Below are positions 33,822-43,050 of a stretch of 64,000 bases of DNA, piece by piece (the first letter of the stretch is position 1; every line of letters begins with the position of its first letter). The notes under the pieces are model-generated. The model did no database searches, was not told the DNA's origin, and saw only the letters and a list, made by a program, of their open reading frames with translations. Source of the stretch: Maritimibacter fusiformis (GTDB lineage Bacteria > Pseudomonadota > Alphaproteobacteria > Rhodobacterales > Rhodobacteraceae). Where the stretch lies: NCBI RefSeq assembly GCF_008086115.1, contig NZ_VSIY01000003.1, positions 558,001 through 622,000 of the forward strand. The letters run 5' to 3'. Made by a program: the position numbers and the translations under genes.

Positions 33822-35366
33822 ATGCCCAATATCCGTCTGGCCGTGCATCTTGCCACGGCTGCCCTCGTTGCCTTGCCCCTCGCGCTTGCGCCGGCACGGG
33901 CCGAAACCTCGCTCACTGTTGCAATCAAGCGTGACCGGTATTCGGTCGCCGACGACAACTTCACCTTCACCACCCGGCGCCCGGCGGCCCAGATCGTCGA
34001 AACGGCGGTGCGGCCGGATGCGAACTTCCTGCCCAGCCCGCTGCTGTTCGAAACCTGGGACTATGCCGATGGCGCCTATACAATCACCCTGCGCCAGGGC
34101 GTGACCTTTTCCGATGGCACGCCGTTCGATGCCGACAGCGCCATCGCCGCGCTGAGGCTCTATGACCAGGGCAAATCGGACTTCCTGCAGATCGACCAGG
34201 ACAGCTTTGTCCGGCTGGGCGACCACGCGATCGGCTTTCGCTCCGAGAAAGGCTCGGCGCTGGTGATCGAGAACATGACGCACCGGGCCACGTCGCTGTT
34301 CGGTCCGTCCGACGATCGCGCCGCGAACCCGGTCGGCACCGGGCCCTACCTGCTGCACAGCTATGACCCGAAACAGCAGCTGACCGTGGTCAGGAACCCC
34401 GACTACTGGGGCGATGCGCCCAGCGTCGACCGGCTGACGTTCCGCTTCATCGGCGACGACAACGCCCGGCTGATGGCGTTGCAGAACGGCGAGATCGACG
34501 TGATCGGAGAGGTGACCCCGCAGATGCTGCTGTCGATGCCGCAGGACGGCTCGGTGGTGCTGCATGAAAGCCGCCCGATCCGCTACGTGGCGCTGATGAC
34601 CAATATCCACGGCGAGGCTCCGTTCGACATCCTTCAGGACCGGCAGGTGCGCGAGGCGCTGGCCTGGGCGGTCGACCGCGAGACCCTCGCCAGTGTGCTC
34701 TATGCCGGGCACGGCGTGCCTGCCAAGGGCGTGCTGCCGGGCTGGATGTTCAACCTTGGCGACGACCACACCGATGGCTTCGGCTTCGACCCGGCCAAGG
34801 CTGGCGAAATGCTCGACGCTGCGGGCTGGACGATGGGCGGCAACGGGGTGCGCGAGAAAGACGGGCGCAAGCTCGGCCTGCGGCTGGTCGCGGCCTATCC
34901 GAACGTCTCGACCGTGAAACCGATGCCCGAGATGCTCGAGCAGATGTTCGCCGCGGTCGGCGTCGAGATCGACCTGGTCGAGGTGGACGACAGCGGCGTC
35001 TACGGCTCGACCTATCTCGACACCGGCGAGGCCGACCTGTTCCTGGAGTTCGCGTCGAACAACAACACCGACCCGACCTACCTGCTCAACAACATCTTCA
35101 CCACCGGCACGCCCTGGGGCGGCTACAGGTTCTTTGCCCCCGGACCGCATGTGGACGCACTGCTAAGTCAGGCCCGCGAGGCGCAGACCCGTGACGCGGT
35201 GATCGACCTCGTGCGCCGGGCGCACCGCGCCATCGTGCAGGACGACCTGGTGGCGATCCCGATCCTGATGGTGCCGAACTTTGCCCTGTCGCGTCCGGGC
35301 ATCGAGGTTCCGATGTCCGAATACGAGGATTGGATCGACTACGGGCGCGTGACGTTCGCGCAGTAG
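33822..35366 (+). CDS. Nickel/peptide ABC transporter substrate-binding protein (NikA-like)
   Basis: 514 aa from the ATG at 33822, with AAGGA upstream. Signal peptide of about 27 residues (ATAALVALPLALAPARA). SBP family 5 body: FETWDYADGAYTITLRQGVTFSDGTPF at about 70-95, NPVGTGPYLL, PDYWGDAP and RQVREALAWAVDRE. Family members bind oligopeptides, nickel-histidine complexes or metallophores. First gene of a five-gene importer. The His-rich exporter across the divergent promoter makes a metal or metal chelate plausible. Confidence 0.85.
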   Translation: MPNIRLAVHLATAALVALPLALAPARAETSLTVAIKRDRYSVADDNFTFTTRRPAAQIVETAVRPDANFLPSPLLFETWDYADGAYTITLRQGVTFSDGTPFDADSAIAALRLYDQGKSDFLQIDQDSFVRLGDHAIGFRSEKGSALVIENMTHRATSLFGPSDDRAANPVGTGPYLLHSYDPKQQLTVVRNPDYWGDAPSVDRLTFRFIGDDNARLMALQNGEIDVIGEVTPQMLLSMPQDGSVVLHESRPIRYVALMTNIHGEAPFDILQDRQVREALAWAVDRETLASVLYAGHGVPAKGVLPGWMFNLGDDHTDGFGFDPAKAGEMLDAAGWTMGGNGVREKDGRKLGLRLVAAYPNVSTVKPMPEMLEQMFAAVGVEIDLVEVDDSGVYGSTYLDTGEADLFLEFASNNNTDPTYLLNNIFTTGTPWGGYRFFAPGPHVDALLSQAREAQTRDAVIDLVRRAHRAIVQDDLVAIPILMVPNFALSRPGIEVPMSEYEDWIDYGRVTFAQ

Positions 35367-35385
35367 ATCGCCGCATCAGCAACAC

Positions 35386-35405
35386 GGAGCCCCGCGCGGG
35401 GCTCC
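35386..35405 (+). terminator. GC hairpin between binding-protein and permease genes
   Basis: GGAGCCCC-gcgc-GGGGCTCC is a perfect 8-bp stem, 20 bases after the binding-protein stop and before the permease start at 35424. No T-run follows. Such hairpins usually stabilise or partly terminate the upstream message, so that the binding protein is made in excess over the permeases. Confidence 0.6.
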
Positions 35406-35423
35406 GCCCAAACGGATCTGTCC

Positions 35424-36362
35424 ATGCTGCGCTTTTTCCTCATCCGCCTGGCGGCCGCCATTCCGCCCCTTCTCGGCATGAGCTTCGTTGCCTTCGCCAT
35501 CGTCGCGCTGGCGCCGGGCGATCCGGTGATGATGGAGCTTCGCGCCATGGGCATCGTGCCGGAACCCGAGGACATTGCCGCGCTGCAGGCGCAGTTCGGC
35601 CTCGATAAGCCGTTCCTGCCGCGCTATTTCGACTGGCTGATGCGGGCGGTCCGGTTCGACTTCGGCACCTCGGTCGCCACCGGGCGCAGCGTGATGTCGG
35701 AGATCGCCATTCACCTGCCCGCCACGCTGGCGCTGGCCGTCAGCGCGCTGGTCGGCGCGGTGGTCATCTCGCTTGCGCTTGGCGCCTTCGCGGTGGCGGG
35801 CAACCGCGTGACCGGCGTTGGCCTGCGCGGGCTGACCATCCTCTTGGTCTCGGTGCCCTCGTTCTGGCTGGCGCTCTTGCTGATCCATGTGTTCGTGCTC
35901 AACCTCGGCTGGACCCGGCTGGTCGGCGATGGGTCGTTGCCGGACCTGGTGCTGCCTGCGCTGACCCTCAGCCTCGGCGCCGGGGCGGGGCTGGGGCGCG
36001 TCGTCTATGAACGGGTGCGCGCCGAGAAAAGCGAGGACCACGTGCGCCTTGCCATCGCCAAGGGGCTTGATCCCCTGCGCATCATGCTGACCCATATCGC
36101 GCCGCGCATCCTCGGGCCGCTGGCCACGGCCTGGGCCAACACCTTCGGCGCATTGCTCGGCGGGGCGGTCATCGTCGAAAGCATCTTCGGCTGGCCCGGC
36201 CTCGGGCAGCTTATCCTTCAGGCCATCGCGCAGCGCGATTTCCCGGTGATCCAGGCCTATCTCGTGTTCATGGGGCTGATCTTTTTCGCCACCAGCCTGA
36301 TCGCGGACATAATCGTGATCCTGGCCGATCCGCAATTGCGCCGGAGGCTCGGGCATGAGTGA
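35424..36362 (+). CDS. Nickel/peptide ABC permease (NikB/DppB-like)
   Basis: 312 aa from 35424. N-terminal LRFFLIRLAAAIPPLLGMSFVAF is the DppB-type first segment, followed by PGDPV and about five more segments. The EAA-type loop lies near LGRVVYERVRAEKSEDHVRLAIAKG. It overlaps the next permease by 8 bases. Inner-membrane half of the importer. Confidence 0.9.
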   Translation: MLRFFLIRLAAAIPPLLGMSFVAFAIVALAPGDPVMMELRAMGIVPEPEDIAALQAQFGLDKPFLPRYFDWLMRAVRFDFGTSVATGRSVMSEIAIHLPATLALAVSALVGAVVISLALGAFAVAGNRVTGVGLRGLTILLVSVPSFWLALLLIHVFVLNLGWTRLVGDGSLPDLVLPALTLSLGAGAGLGRVVYERVRAEKSEDHVRLAIAKGLDPLRIMLTHIAPRILGPLATAWANTFGALLGGAVIVESIFGWPGLGQLILQAIAQRDFPVIQAYLVFMGLIFFATSLIADIIVILADPQLRRRLGHE

Positions 36363-37215
36363 GCGCACCCTTCGCATTCCGGCCCTTCGCCTTGGCATCG
36401 GCAGCGGGCGGGTCGGCCTGATCCTGGGGCTGGTCCTGATGGCGGCATTCCTCGCGCTGGGCCTGTCGCCCCTGCTGCTCGACCTGCCGCCGCCCGAAAA
36501 GATGAACCTGCTTGCCCGCCTCGCGCCACCGTCGCCGGAGCATCCGCTTGGCGCCGATCACCTGGGCCGGGACGTGCTGTCGCGGCTGATCGCGGCTGTG
36601 CCGGTGTCGCTCGGGGCCGCTCTGGTGACGATGACGGCGATCCTGGTGATCTCGCTGCCGTGGGGCATCGTCGCCGCGCTGGCGGGCGGGCGGGTCGACA
36701 TGGTGATGATGCGGCTGGCCGATATCGTCATGGCGTTTCCCACGCTGGTGCTGGCGCTGGCGGTGATCGGGTTCATGGGCGCGTCGCTGGAGGCCTCGAT
36801 CATCGGCGTCGCGGCGGCCTGGTGGCCGTCCAACGCGCGGCTGGTCCGGGCGCTGGTGCTGTCGGCAAGCCAGCGCGATTTCGTCCATGCCGCGCGGCTG
36901 GGCGGTGCCTCGCGCATGCGGGTGGTGCTGCGCCATATCCTGCCGCAGGTTCTGCCGCCGCTTGCCGTCATCATCTCGCTGGAAACCGCCTCGGTCCTGC
37001 TGGCCCTGTCGGCACTCAGCTTTCTCGGGATCGGGGTGCAGCCCCCGACCCCGGAATGGGGCGCGATGCTGAACGAGGCGCGGCCGTTCTTTGCGCAGGC
37101 GCCGCATATGCTGCTGGCCCCCGGGCTGGCGGTGACCCTGGCCGTGCTGGCCTTCAACCTCGTTGGCGAGGGGTTGCGTGAACTGTTGGACAAGAGGGAG
37201 CCGTATCTATGGTAA
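36355..37215 (+). CDS. Nickel/peptide ABC permease (NikC/DppC-like)
   Basis: 286 aa from 36355. Contains the DppC block HPLGADHLGRDVLSRLIAAVPVSL at about residues 63-86. The cytoplasmic loop has DFVHAARLGGASRMRVVLRHILP, and FLGIGVQPPTPEWGAMLNEAR closes the membrane domain. Overlaps both the upstream permease and the downstream ATPase by several bases, so the five genes form one transcription unit. Confidence 0.9.
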   Translation: MSERTLRIPALRLGIGSGRVGLILGLVLMAAFLALGLSPLLLDLPPPEKMNLLARLAPPSPEHPLGADHLGRDVLSRLIAAVPVSLGAALVTMTAILVISLPWGIVAALAGGRVDMVMMRLADIVMAFPTLVLALAVIGFMGASLEASIIGVAAAWWPSNARLVRALVLSASQRDFVHAARLGGASRMRVVLRHILPQVLPPLAVIISLETASVLLALSALSFLGIGVQPPTPEWGAMLNEARPFFAQAPHMLLAPGLAVTLAVLAFNLVGEGLRELLDKREPYLW

Positions 37216-37976
37216 AAGCGCTTTCGGTAAAAGACCTTACGATCACTTGCGGGGTCGCCCGCCCGCTGCTCGACCGGGTCGGTTTCGACCTCGCCCCGGG
37301 CGAGCGTGTCGGCCTGGTCGGTGCAAGCGGGTGCGGCAAATCCCTGACCGCAGGCGCGCTGTGCGGACTGCTGCGCCCGCCGCTCAGGGTGTCCGGCGGA
37401 TCGGTGCGGCTGGATGGGCGCGAGGTTCTGGACCTCTCCGCGGCGTCCTGGCGGCGGGTTCGCGGCGAACGGATTTTTCAGATCTTCCAGAGCCCCGGCA
37501 CCGCCCTTACCCCGGGCCGGCGCATCAGAACCCAACTGACCGAGACCGCACGGCTGGCCGGGGTCGAGGCGAAAGCGACTGTCGCGGCGGCGCTGGATGC
37601 GGTGGCGCTGGAGCGGCGGGTGGCGGAGTTTTTCCCCTACCAGCTATCGGGCGGGATGAAACAGCGCGTGCTGATCGCCATGGCCCTGATCCTGCGCCCG
37701 CGCATCCTGATCGCCGACGAACCCACCACCGGGCTGGACGTTCTGACAGAACGCGAGGTGCTCGCGGCGCTCAACACCATGGCCGACGAAACCGGCGCGG
37801 CGGTCCTGTTCATCAGCCACGATCTGCGCGCGGTGCAAGAGGTGGCCGGGCGCGTGCTGGTCATGGAGCACGGGCGGCTGGTCGAGAACGCATCGGTGTC
37901 GAACCTGTCGCTATCTCCCGCGCGCGCCGCACGCCAACTGGCCGAGGCAGCCCATGCGCTGCAAGGCGCATGCTAG
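37209..37976 (+). CDS. Nickel/peptide ABC ATPase (NikD/DppD-like)
   Basis: 255 aa from 37209. Walker A GASGCGKSL at about residues 38-46, Q-loop FQIFQSPGTALTPG, signature LSGGMKQRVLIAMAL at about 150, Walker B ILIADEPTTGLD and H-loop ISHDLRAVQEVA. Walker A ends KSL rather than KST, so Ser replaces nothing essential (the Lys and Ser are kept). It lacks the long C-terminal Fe-S/oligopeptide extension of DppD, matching the shorter NikD form. Confidence 0.9.
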   Translation: MVKALSVKDLTITCGVARPLLDRVGFDLAPGERVGLVGASGCGKSLTAGALCGLLRPPLRVSGGSVRLDGREVLDLSAASWRRVRGERIFQIFQSPGTALTPGRRIRTQLTETARLAGVEAKATVAAALDAVALERRVAEFFPYQLSGGMKQRVLIAMALILRPRILIADEPTTGLDVLTEREVLAALNTMADETGAAVLFISHDLRAVQEVAGRVLVMEHGRLVENASVSNLSLSPARAARQLAEAAHALQGAC

Positions 37977-38704
37977 AGGTTCGCGGCCTTTGCAAGCGTT
38001 TCTACGGGCACGAGGTGCTGGCGCAGGTGGACCTGTCGATCCGGCCCGGGGAAGTCGTCGGGCTGATCGGCCGCTCCGGTGCCGGCAAGTCGACGCTGGC
38101 GCGCTGTCTGGTCGGGCTGGAGGCGCCCAACAGCGGCGAGATCCGGCTGGACGGAGTCGCGGTCACGCCGGGCAGCGGGCAGGCCCGACGCCGCATTCAA
38201 TACCTGTGGCAAGACCCGACCCAGTCGCTCAGCCCGTTTCTGGGGGCGCTCGACACGGTGCGCGAAACGTTGAACGGCTTCGCGCTCGGACCGGCGGCAA
38301 CCCGCGCCGCGCGCGCCGGTGACATCCTGAACGACCTCGGGGTCGAGGGCGCCATGCAGCACCGGCGCCCGCATTCGCTGTCCGGCGGCCAATGCCAGCG
38401 CATCGCCCTGGCCCGGGCGCTGGCCGCGGAACCGGATATCCTGATCCTTGACGAACCGCTGTCGTCGCTCGACCTGGCCACGCAGGTCAGCACCATTCGA
38501 CTGCTGCGCCGGGTCCACCGCGCGACATCGCTGGCGATGCTGATCGTGAGCCACGACCTCGCACCCCTGCGCCAACTGGCCGACCGGATACTGGTTCTGG
38601 ACGATGCCCGGATCATCGAGGACATCCCGATGCCCGACTTCGCCGCACGGGCCACCCATCCGCTGTCGCGCGCCTATGCCGAGACGCTCGACCCCGCGAG
38701 GTAG
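37970..38704 (+). CDS. Nickel/peptide ABC ATPase (NikE/DppF-like)
   Basis: 244 aa from the ATG at 37970, overlapping the first ATPase. Walker A GRSGAGKST at about 37-45, WQDPTQSLSPFL for the Q-loop, signature LSGGQCQRIALARAL at about 143, Walker B ILILDEPLSSLD and VSHDLAPLRQLAD. Second ATPase of the importer; the two together are typical of the Opp/Nik class. The gene ends 35 bases from the convergent UspA gene. Confidence 0.9.
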   Translation: MLEVRGLCKRFYGHEVLAQVDLSIRPGEVVGLIGRSGAGKSTLARCLVGLEAPNSGEIRLDGVAVTPGSGQARRRIQYLWQDPTQSLSPFLGALDTVRETLNGFALGPAATRAARAGDILNDLGVEGAMQHRRPHSLSGGQCQRIALARALAAEPDILILDEPLSSLDLATQVSTIRLLRRVHRATSLAMLIVSHDLAPLRQLADRILVLDDARIIEDIPMPDFAARATHPLSRAYAETLDPAR

Positions 38705-38739
38705 GCGTTGCCCGTCGCGTGCAACAGTATCGCCACGCC

Positions 38740-39171
38740 CTAGCGGACCACGTAGACCGAGCAGGTCGAGTGACGCACGACCCGGGCCGCGTTGGGGCCG
38801 AGAAGGTAGTCCTTGAAATCGGGCTTGTGTGCACCGATCACGATCAACGAGGCCTTGATCTTTTCGGCAACGCGCAGGATTTCGTCGTAGGCGCGCCCGG
38901 TGGTCACAACCTGGCGAACACTCTCTTTCGCCTCCGCACCCAGGGCGGCGGTCACGGACTCACCCAGCAATTCGCGCGCGTGTTCCACCATCTTGTCGTG
39001 GTGGCTTTGCCCGAAATACGAGCCCACGACGCTCATGCCATAGTCCGGCACGACGGTGACCACGACAAGCTGCCTGCCGTCAAGTGCGGCGAGCCGGGCC
39101 GCCTCTTCGAGCACGTTGTCGTCGCGGTGCGGGTTGGAGATGTCGACGGCACACAGAACGGGACCGGTCAT
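38740..39171 (-). CDS. Universal stress protein (UspA family), TRAP-linked
   Basis: 143 aa from the ATG at 39171, overlapping the TRAP permease stop by 4 bases. UspA fold: PVLCAVDISNPHRDDNVLEEAARL at the N-terminus and the ATP-binding ending VIGAHKPDFKDYLLGPNAARVV followed by STCSVYVVR (G-x2-G-x9-G-(S/T) type). In halophilic bacteria a UspA protein encoded at the end of a TRAP operon (TeaD) binds ATP and modulates uptake, so the same role is plausible here. Confidence 0.85.
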   Translation of the reverse strand: MTGPVLCAVDISNPHRDDNVLEEAARLAALDGRQLVVVTVVPDYGMSVVGSYFGQSHHDKMVEHARELLGESVTAALGAEAKESVRQVVTTGRAYDEILRVAEKIKASLIVIGAHKPDFKDYLLGPNAARVVRHSTCSVYVVR

Positions 39172-41774
39172 GCGGGAACTCCTTGCTTGGTCATGCGCGC
39201 ACGCTGCAACAGGGCGACAAGGCCCAAAAGCAGCAGCGCGGGAAGGAAGATCAGTTCTTGCGGCCATTGCTCGGACGGGGCCTTTACCGACACGATCGTC
39301 ACCGGCGTGTCGCCGTAGAAATCGAACGCCTGCATCGTCTCCGAGAAGGGGGTGCCGAACATCGGCTCTTCCATCACCACGGCGCCGCCGTTCTCCATCA
39401 GCATCAGGCCCAACCCGTCGAGCAGCGCCGCGCCGTCCTCGGCCTCGCCAACCGGCAGGACCAGCGTGGTTTCCTTGATCTCGCCCGAGATGAAATCGGG
39501 CCCCGAGACCACCACGCGCAACTCCTGCCCCGGCACCGCGACGTCAAGCGCCTGCTCCAACTGCGCCGGCTCGACCATGGTGAACGGCGGCTGCAGCCGG
39601 TCCATGATCCAGTCGGGCCGGAACAGGGCAAAGGCGATCAGAACCAGCAGGACACCTTCGTAAAGGCGGTTCTTCGTCAGGAACCAGCCCATCGTGCCCG
39701 CGGTGAACACCAGGATGGCAATCGTGGCCACCACGAAGGTGATGATCCCCTGCATCAGCGTCACGTCGATCAGCAGAAGGTTGGTGTTGAAGATGAACAC
39801 GAACGGCAGCGCGACGGTGCGCAGGCTGTAGAAGAACGCGATGAACCCGGTGCGGATCGCATCGCCCCCAGACACCGCGGCGGCGGCGAAACTCGCCAAC
39901 CCCACCGGCGGCGTCACGTCGGCCATGATGCCGAAGTAGAACACGAACAGGTGCACCGCGATCAGCGGCACGATCAGCCCCGACTGCGCGCCCAGTTCGA
40001 CCACCACACCGGCCATCAGCGAGCTGACGACGATATAGTTCGCCGTGGTCGGCAACCCCATTCCCAGGATCAGGCTGAGCAGACCGACCATCACCAGCAT
40101 CAGGATCAGGTTTCCGGCGGACAGGAACTCGACGAGATTGGCCATCACCTGACCGACGCCGGTCAGGGTCACGGTGCCGACGATCACCCCGGCGGTTGCG
40201 GTCGCAAGGCCGATGCCGATCATGTTCCGCGCGCCGTCGATCAGACCGGCCACCAGGTCGAGCACCCCCAGCCGCGCCGCCTCCATCATCTCGCGCCCGC
40301 CGCGAAACAGCGCCTTGAGCGGCCTTTGGGTCAGCAGGATCACGAACAGCAGCGCCGTCGCCCAGAACGCGCTCAGCCCCGGCGACTTCTGTTCGATCAT
40401 CAGGAAATAGACCAGCACGACGATCGGCAGCAGGTAGTAAAGCCCGGTCTTGTAGATCTCGGACACCACCGGCAGTTCGACCTCTTCGGCATCGGGGTCG
40501 TCGGGCAGGAGGTCCGGCGCCTGGGCCGCCAGCCACAACAGCGCCAGATAGACCAGAAAGATCAGACCCGACAGGATCAGGCCCGAGGACGGCAGCACGT
40601 TGGAGATCCAGCGCACCGGGTATTGCACGCCATAGGCCAGCGCCGCGAACCCGGCGAAGAACAGCGCCATGCCGCCGATGGTCCGGCCCATGCTGACCAC
40701 GCGGTTGCCCAGCGTCGGCATGTTGTTCTTCACCGCCTCGAGGTGGACGATATAGACCAGCGCGATATAGCTGATGGTGGCCGGCAGGAAGGCGTGGGTG
40801 ATCACCTCGACATAGGAAATTCCGACATACTCGACCATCAGGAAAGCCGCCGCGCCCATCACCGGCGGCATGATCTGGCCGTTGACCGAACTGGCGACCT
40901 CGACCGCGCCGGCCTTTTCGCTGGAGAACCCGACGCGCTTCATCAGCGGGATGGTAAAGGTGCCGGTGGTCACCACGTTGGCGATGGACGACCCCGAGAT
41001 CAGCCCCGTCGCCGCCGAGCCGACGACCGCCGCCTTGGCCGGTCCGCCGCGCAGATGGCCGAGCGCGCCGAAGGCCATCTTGATGAAGTAGTTGCCGGCC
41101 CCCGCCTTGTCGAGCAGCGCGCCGAACAGCACGAACAGGAACACGAACTTGGTCGACACGCCCAGCGCGATGCCGAACACCCCTTCGGACGTGGTCCACA
41201 TGTGGCTCATCGCCTTTTGCAGGCTGGCGCCCTTCCAGCGGATGACCTCGGGAATCCACTCGCTCGCGCCGAAGAACACATAGCCCAGGAAGATCGTGGC
41301 GATGATCGCCATCGCCGGGCCAAGCGCGCGCCGGGCCGCCTCGAACAGGATGATCAGACCGGCCAGCGCGAACCACTTGTCGGTGTGATCCGCCAGCCCG
41401 CCGTTGCTGACCAGCTTGGCGTAGAAGAAATAGCCGTAAAGCGCGGTGAACGTGCCCGCCAGCGCCAGCGCCCAGTCATAAAGCGGAACGTGGTCGCGCG
41501 GGCTGCGCCGGAACATCGGATAGGCCATGAAGGCGAGGAAGGTCGCGAAGGCCAGGTGGATCTGGCGCGAATTGTTGATCAGATCGCCCGGAAGGACGTA
41601 GTTCGAGACCGGCGAGGCCAGCAGCACCTGATAGAGCGACCAGACCACCGCCACCAGGGCCAGAAAGGCGCCGACCAGCCCGACCGGATTGCGGGCGCCG
41701 CCATCGCTGGAGGAGACGAGTTCCTGTAGTTCGGCGTCGCTGAGCGGCCCCTTGCCGCCTGAAGTCTCGGTCAT
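39168..41774 (-). CDS. TRAP transporter fused permease, TAXI type (4TM+12TM)
   Basis: 868 aa from 41774 with GGGAGG upstream. The small and large TRAP membrane proteins are joined in one chain. About residues 25-200 give four-plus segments; GSAATGLISGSSIANVVTTGTFTIPLM at about 250-275 and PTTANYIVVSSLMAG and DVTPPVGLASFAAAA at about 580-640 are DctM signatures. A periplasmic or soluble C-terminal domain of about 120 residues follows the last segments (LFRPDWIMDRLQPPF). Uses an ion gradient to import a substrate delivered by the TAXI receptor encoded upstream. Confidence 0.92.
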   Translation of the reverse strand: MTETSGGKGPLSDAELQELVSSSDGGARNPVGLVGAFLALVAVVWSLYQVLLASPVSNYVLPGDLINNSRQIHLAFATFLAFMAYPMFRRSPRDHVPLYDWALALAGTFTALYGYFFYAKLVSNGGLADHTDKWFALAGLIILFEAARRALGPAMAIIATIFLGYVFFGASEWIPEVIRWKGASLQKAMSHMWTTSEGVFGIALGVSTKFVFLFVLFGALLDKAGAGNYFIKMAFGALGHLRGGPAKAAVVGSAATGLISGSSIANVVTTGTFTIPLMKRVGFSSEKAGAVEVASSVNGQIMPPVMGAAAFLMVEYVGISYVEVITHAFLPATISYIALVYIVHLEAVKNNMPTLGNRVVSMGRTIGGMALFFAGFAALAYGVQYPVRWISNVLPSSGLILSGLIFLVYLALLWLAAQAPDLLPDDPDAEEVELPVVSEIYKTGLYYLLPIVVLVYFLMIEQKSPGLSAFWATALLFVILLTQRPLKALFRGGREMMEAARLGVLDLVAGLIDGARNMIGIGLATATAGVIVGTVTLTGVGQVMANLVEFLSAGNLILMLVMVGLLSLILGMGLPTTANYIVVSSLMAGVVVELGAQSGLIVPLIAVHLFVFYFGIMADVTPPVGLASFAAAAVSGGDAIRTGFIAFFYSLRTVALPFVFIFNTNLLLIDVTLMQGIITFVVATIAILVFTAGTMGWFLTKNRLYEGVLLVLIAFALFRPDWIMDRLQPPFTMVEPAQLEQALDVAVPGQELRVVVSGPDFISGEIKETTLVLPVGEAEDGAALLDGLGLMLMENGGAVVMEEPMFGTPFSETMQAFDFYGDTPVTIVSVKAPSEQWPQELIFLPALLLLGLVALLQRARMTKQGVPA

Positions 41775-42046
41775 CTGGGTCCCTCCCGGTTCCGCCGAAA
41801 ACGTGGCGGCACATCACTATTTGTTCGTTATGGTTACACTAAACCGGCAATCCGGCGGCGCGCGCAACGTTTATGTGGCCTTGCGCCCGCCATCGTGAAT
41901 CGTCCTTGCGCGGTCGTCTCGGCGGGAAAACAGCCCTGCCGCCGGTCGCGGCGACCGCCCGGATCGGGCTGCGCAGGGGGCATCGCCGGTGGCGTCGCGG
42001 CGCAAACGGTGGAAGGGGGCAGAGACTGCCCCCTTCGCGGGTCGGA
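41775..42046. other. Intergenic region between TRAP permease and TAXI receptor
   Basis: 272 bases between co-directional genes. It contains the hairpin at 42012-42036 just after the receptor stop and a GC-rich stretch without a coding signal. The receptor hairpin implies that the receptor is made in excess over the permease. A TATGG-like AT-rich spot (41820-41845) precedes the permease and could be a weak internal promoter. No gene is seen. Confidence 0.5.
42012..42036 (-). terminator. Strong hairpin downstream of TAXI receptor
   Basis: GAAGGGGGCAG-aga-CTGCCCCCTTC has a perfect 11-bp stem and a 3-base loop, about 10 bases after the receptor stop codon. On the transcribed strand only a short T-run (CGTTTG) follows. 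It therefore works either as a partial terminator or as an RNA-stabilising hairpin, letting some transcription continue to the TRAP permease. Confidence 0.7.
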
Positions 42047-43015
42047 TCACTCGATCCAGCCCTGTTCCCTGTAATATTTCGCCGCCCCGTCATGCAGCGG
42101 CGCGGACAGGCCCGCGGTCGCCATTTCCTGCGGCTCGAGGTTGGCGAAGGCCGGGTGCAGGTTCTTGAAGTCGTCGAAGTTGTCGAAGACCGCCTTGACC
42201 ACGGTATAGACCGCCTCTTCGCTGACATCCGCCGAGGTCACGAAGGTCGCGCCGACGCCGAAGGTCGTCGTGTCCTCGTCGTTGCCGCGATACATGCCAC
42301 CGGGGATCGTCGCCGTCCGGTAATAGGGGTTCTCGGCAACCAGCTTGTCGACGACCTCGCCGCTGACCTCGACCAGAACGCTGTCACAGGCGGTGGTCGC
42401 TTCCTGGATCGAGCCCGACGGGTGGCCGACGGTGTAGACCATCGCGTCGATCTGGTTGTCGCAAAGCGCCTGGCTCTGCTCGACGGCCTTGAGCTCGGTG
42501 GCGAGCGCGAAATCGTCGGTGGTCCAGCCCATCGCGTCCAGCAGAACCTCCATCGTGCCGCGCTGACCGGAACCGGGGTTGCCGATGTTCACGCGCATGC
42601 CCTTGAGATCCTCGAAGGACTTGATGCCGGAATCGGCGCGGGCGACGACGGTGAAGGGTTCGGGATGCACCGAGAACACGGCGCGCAGGTTCTCGAACGG
42701 ACCGTCTTCCTCGAAGCTCGAGGTGCCGTGGAAGGCGTGATACTGCCAGTCCGACTGCGCGACGCCGAATTCCAGCTCGCCCGCGCGGATCGTCTTGATG
42801 TTGTAGATCGACCCGCCGGTCGATTCGACCGAGCAGCGGATGCCGTGATCCTTGCGGCCCTTGTTGACCAGCCGGCAGATCGCGCCGCCGGTCGGGTAAT
42901 ACACCCCGGTGACACCGCCGGTGCCGATGGTGATGAATTCCTCGGCCTGCGCGGCCGGGGCCATCATCGCCGCCATCGCGGCGCCGAGAACGGTCAGTTT
43001 CAGTTTGGACATCAT
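42047..43015 (-). CDS. TAXI-family TRAP solute receptor
   Basis: 322 aa from the ATG at 43015 (a second ATG follows), preceded by GGGAGA. Signal peptide about 24 residues, [18 protein letters not shown]. The TAXI signature is clear: [20 protein letters not shown] at about 27-46, then [20 protein letters not shown] and [17 protein letters not shown] at about 140. TAXI receptors bind small carboxylates or amino acids in the periplasm. The neighbouring aminotransferase suggests an amino acid or keto acid. Confidence 0.9.
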   Translation of the reverse strand: MMSKLKLTVLGAAMAAMMAPAAQAEEFITIGTGGVTGVYYPTGGAICRLVNKGRKDHGIRCSVESTGGSIYNIKTIRAGELEFGVAQSDWQYHAFHGTSSFEEDGPFENLRAVFSVHPEPFTVVARADSGIKSFEDLKGMRVNIGNPGSGQRGTMEVLLDAMGWTTDDFALATELKAVEQSQALCDNQIDAMVYTVGHPSGSIQEATTACDSVLVEVSGEVVDKLVAENPYYRTATIPGGMYRGNDEDTTTFGVGATFVTSADVSEEAVYTVVKAVFDNFDDFKNLHPAFANLEPQEMATAGLSAPLHDGAAKYYREQGWIE

Positions 43016-43050
43016 CTTGGTCTCCCTTTTGGTGATGCTTGGTGGATGTC

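Noticed and set aside
39084-41729. An 881-codon open frame on the plus strand opposite the TRAP permease
   Set aside because: It is low-complexity (His/Arg/Asp/Gln-rich) with no family pattern, lies wholly antisense to a clear membrane protein and reflects GC-rich codon bias.
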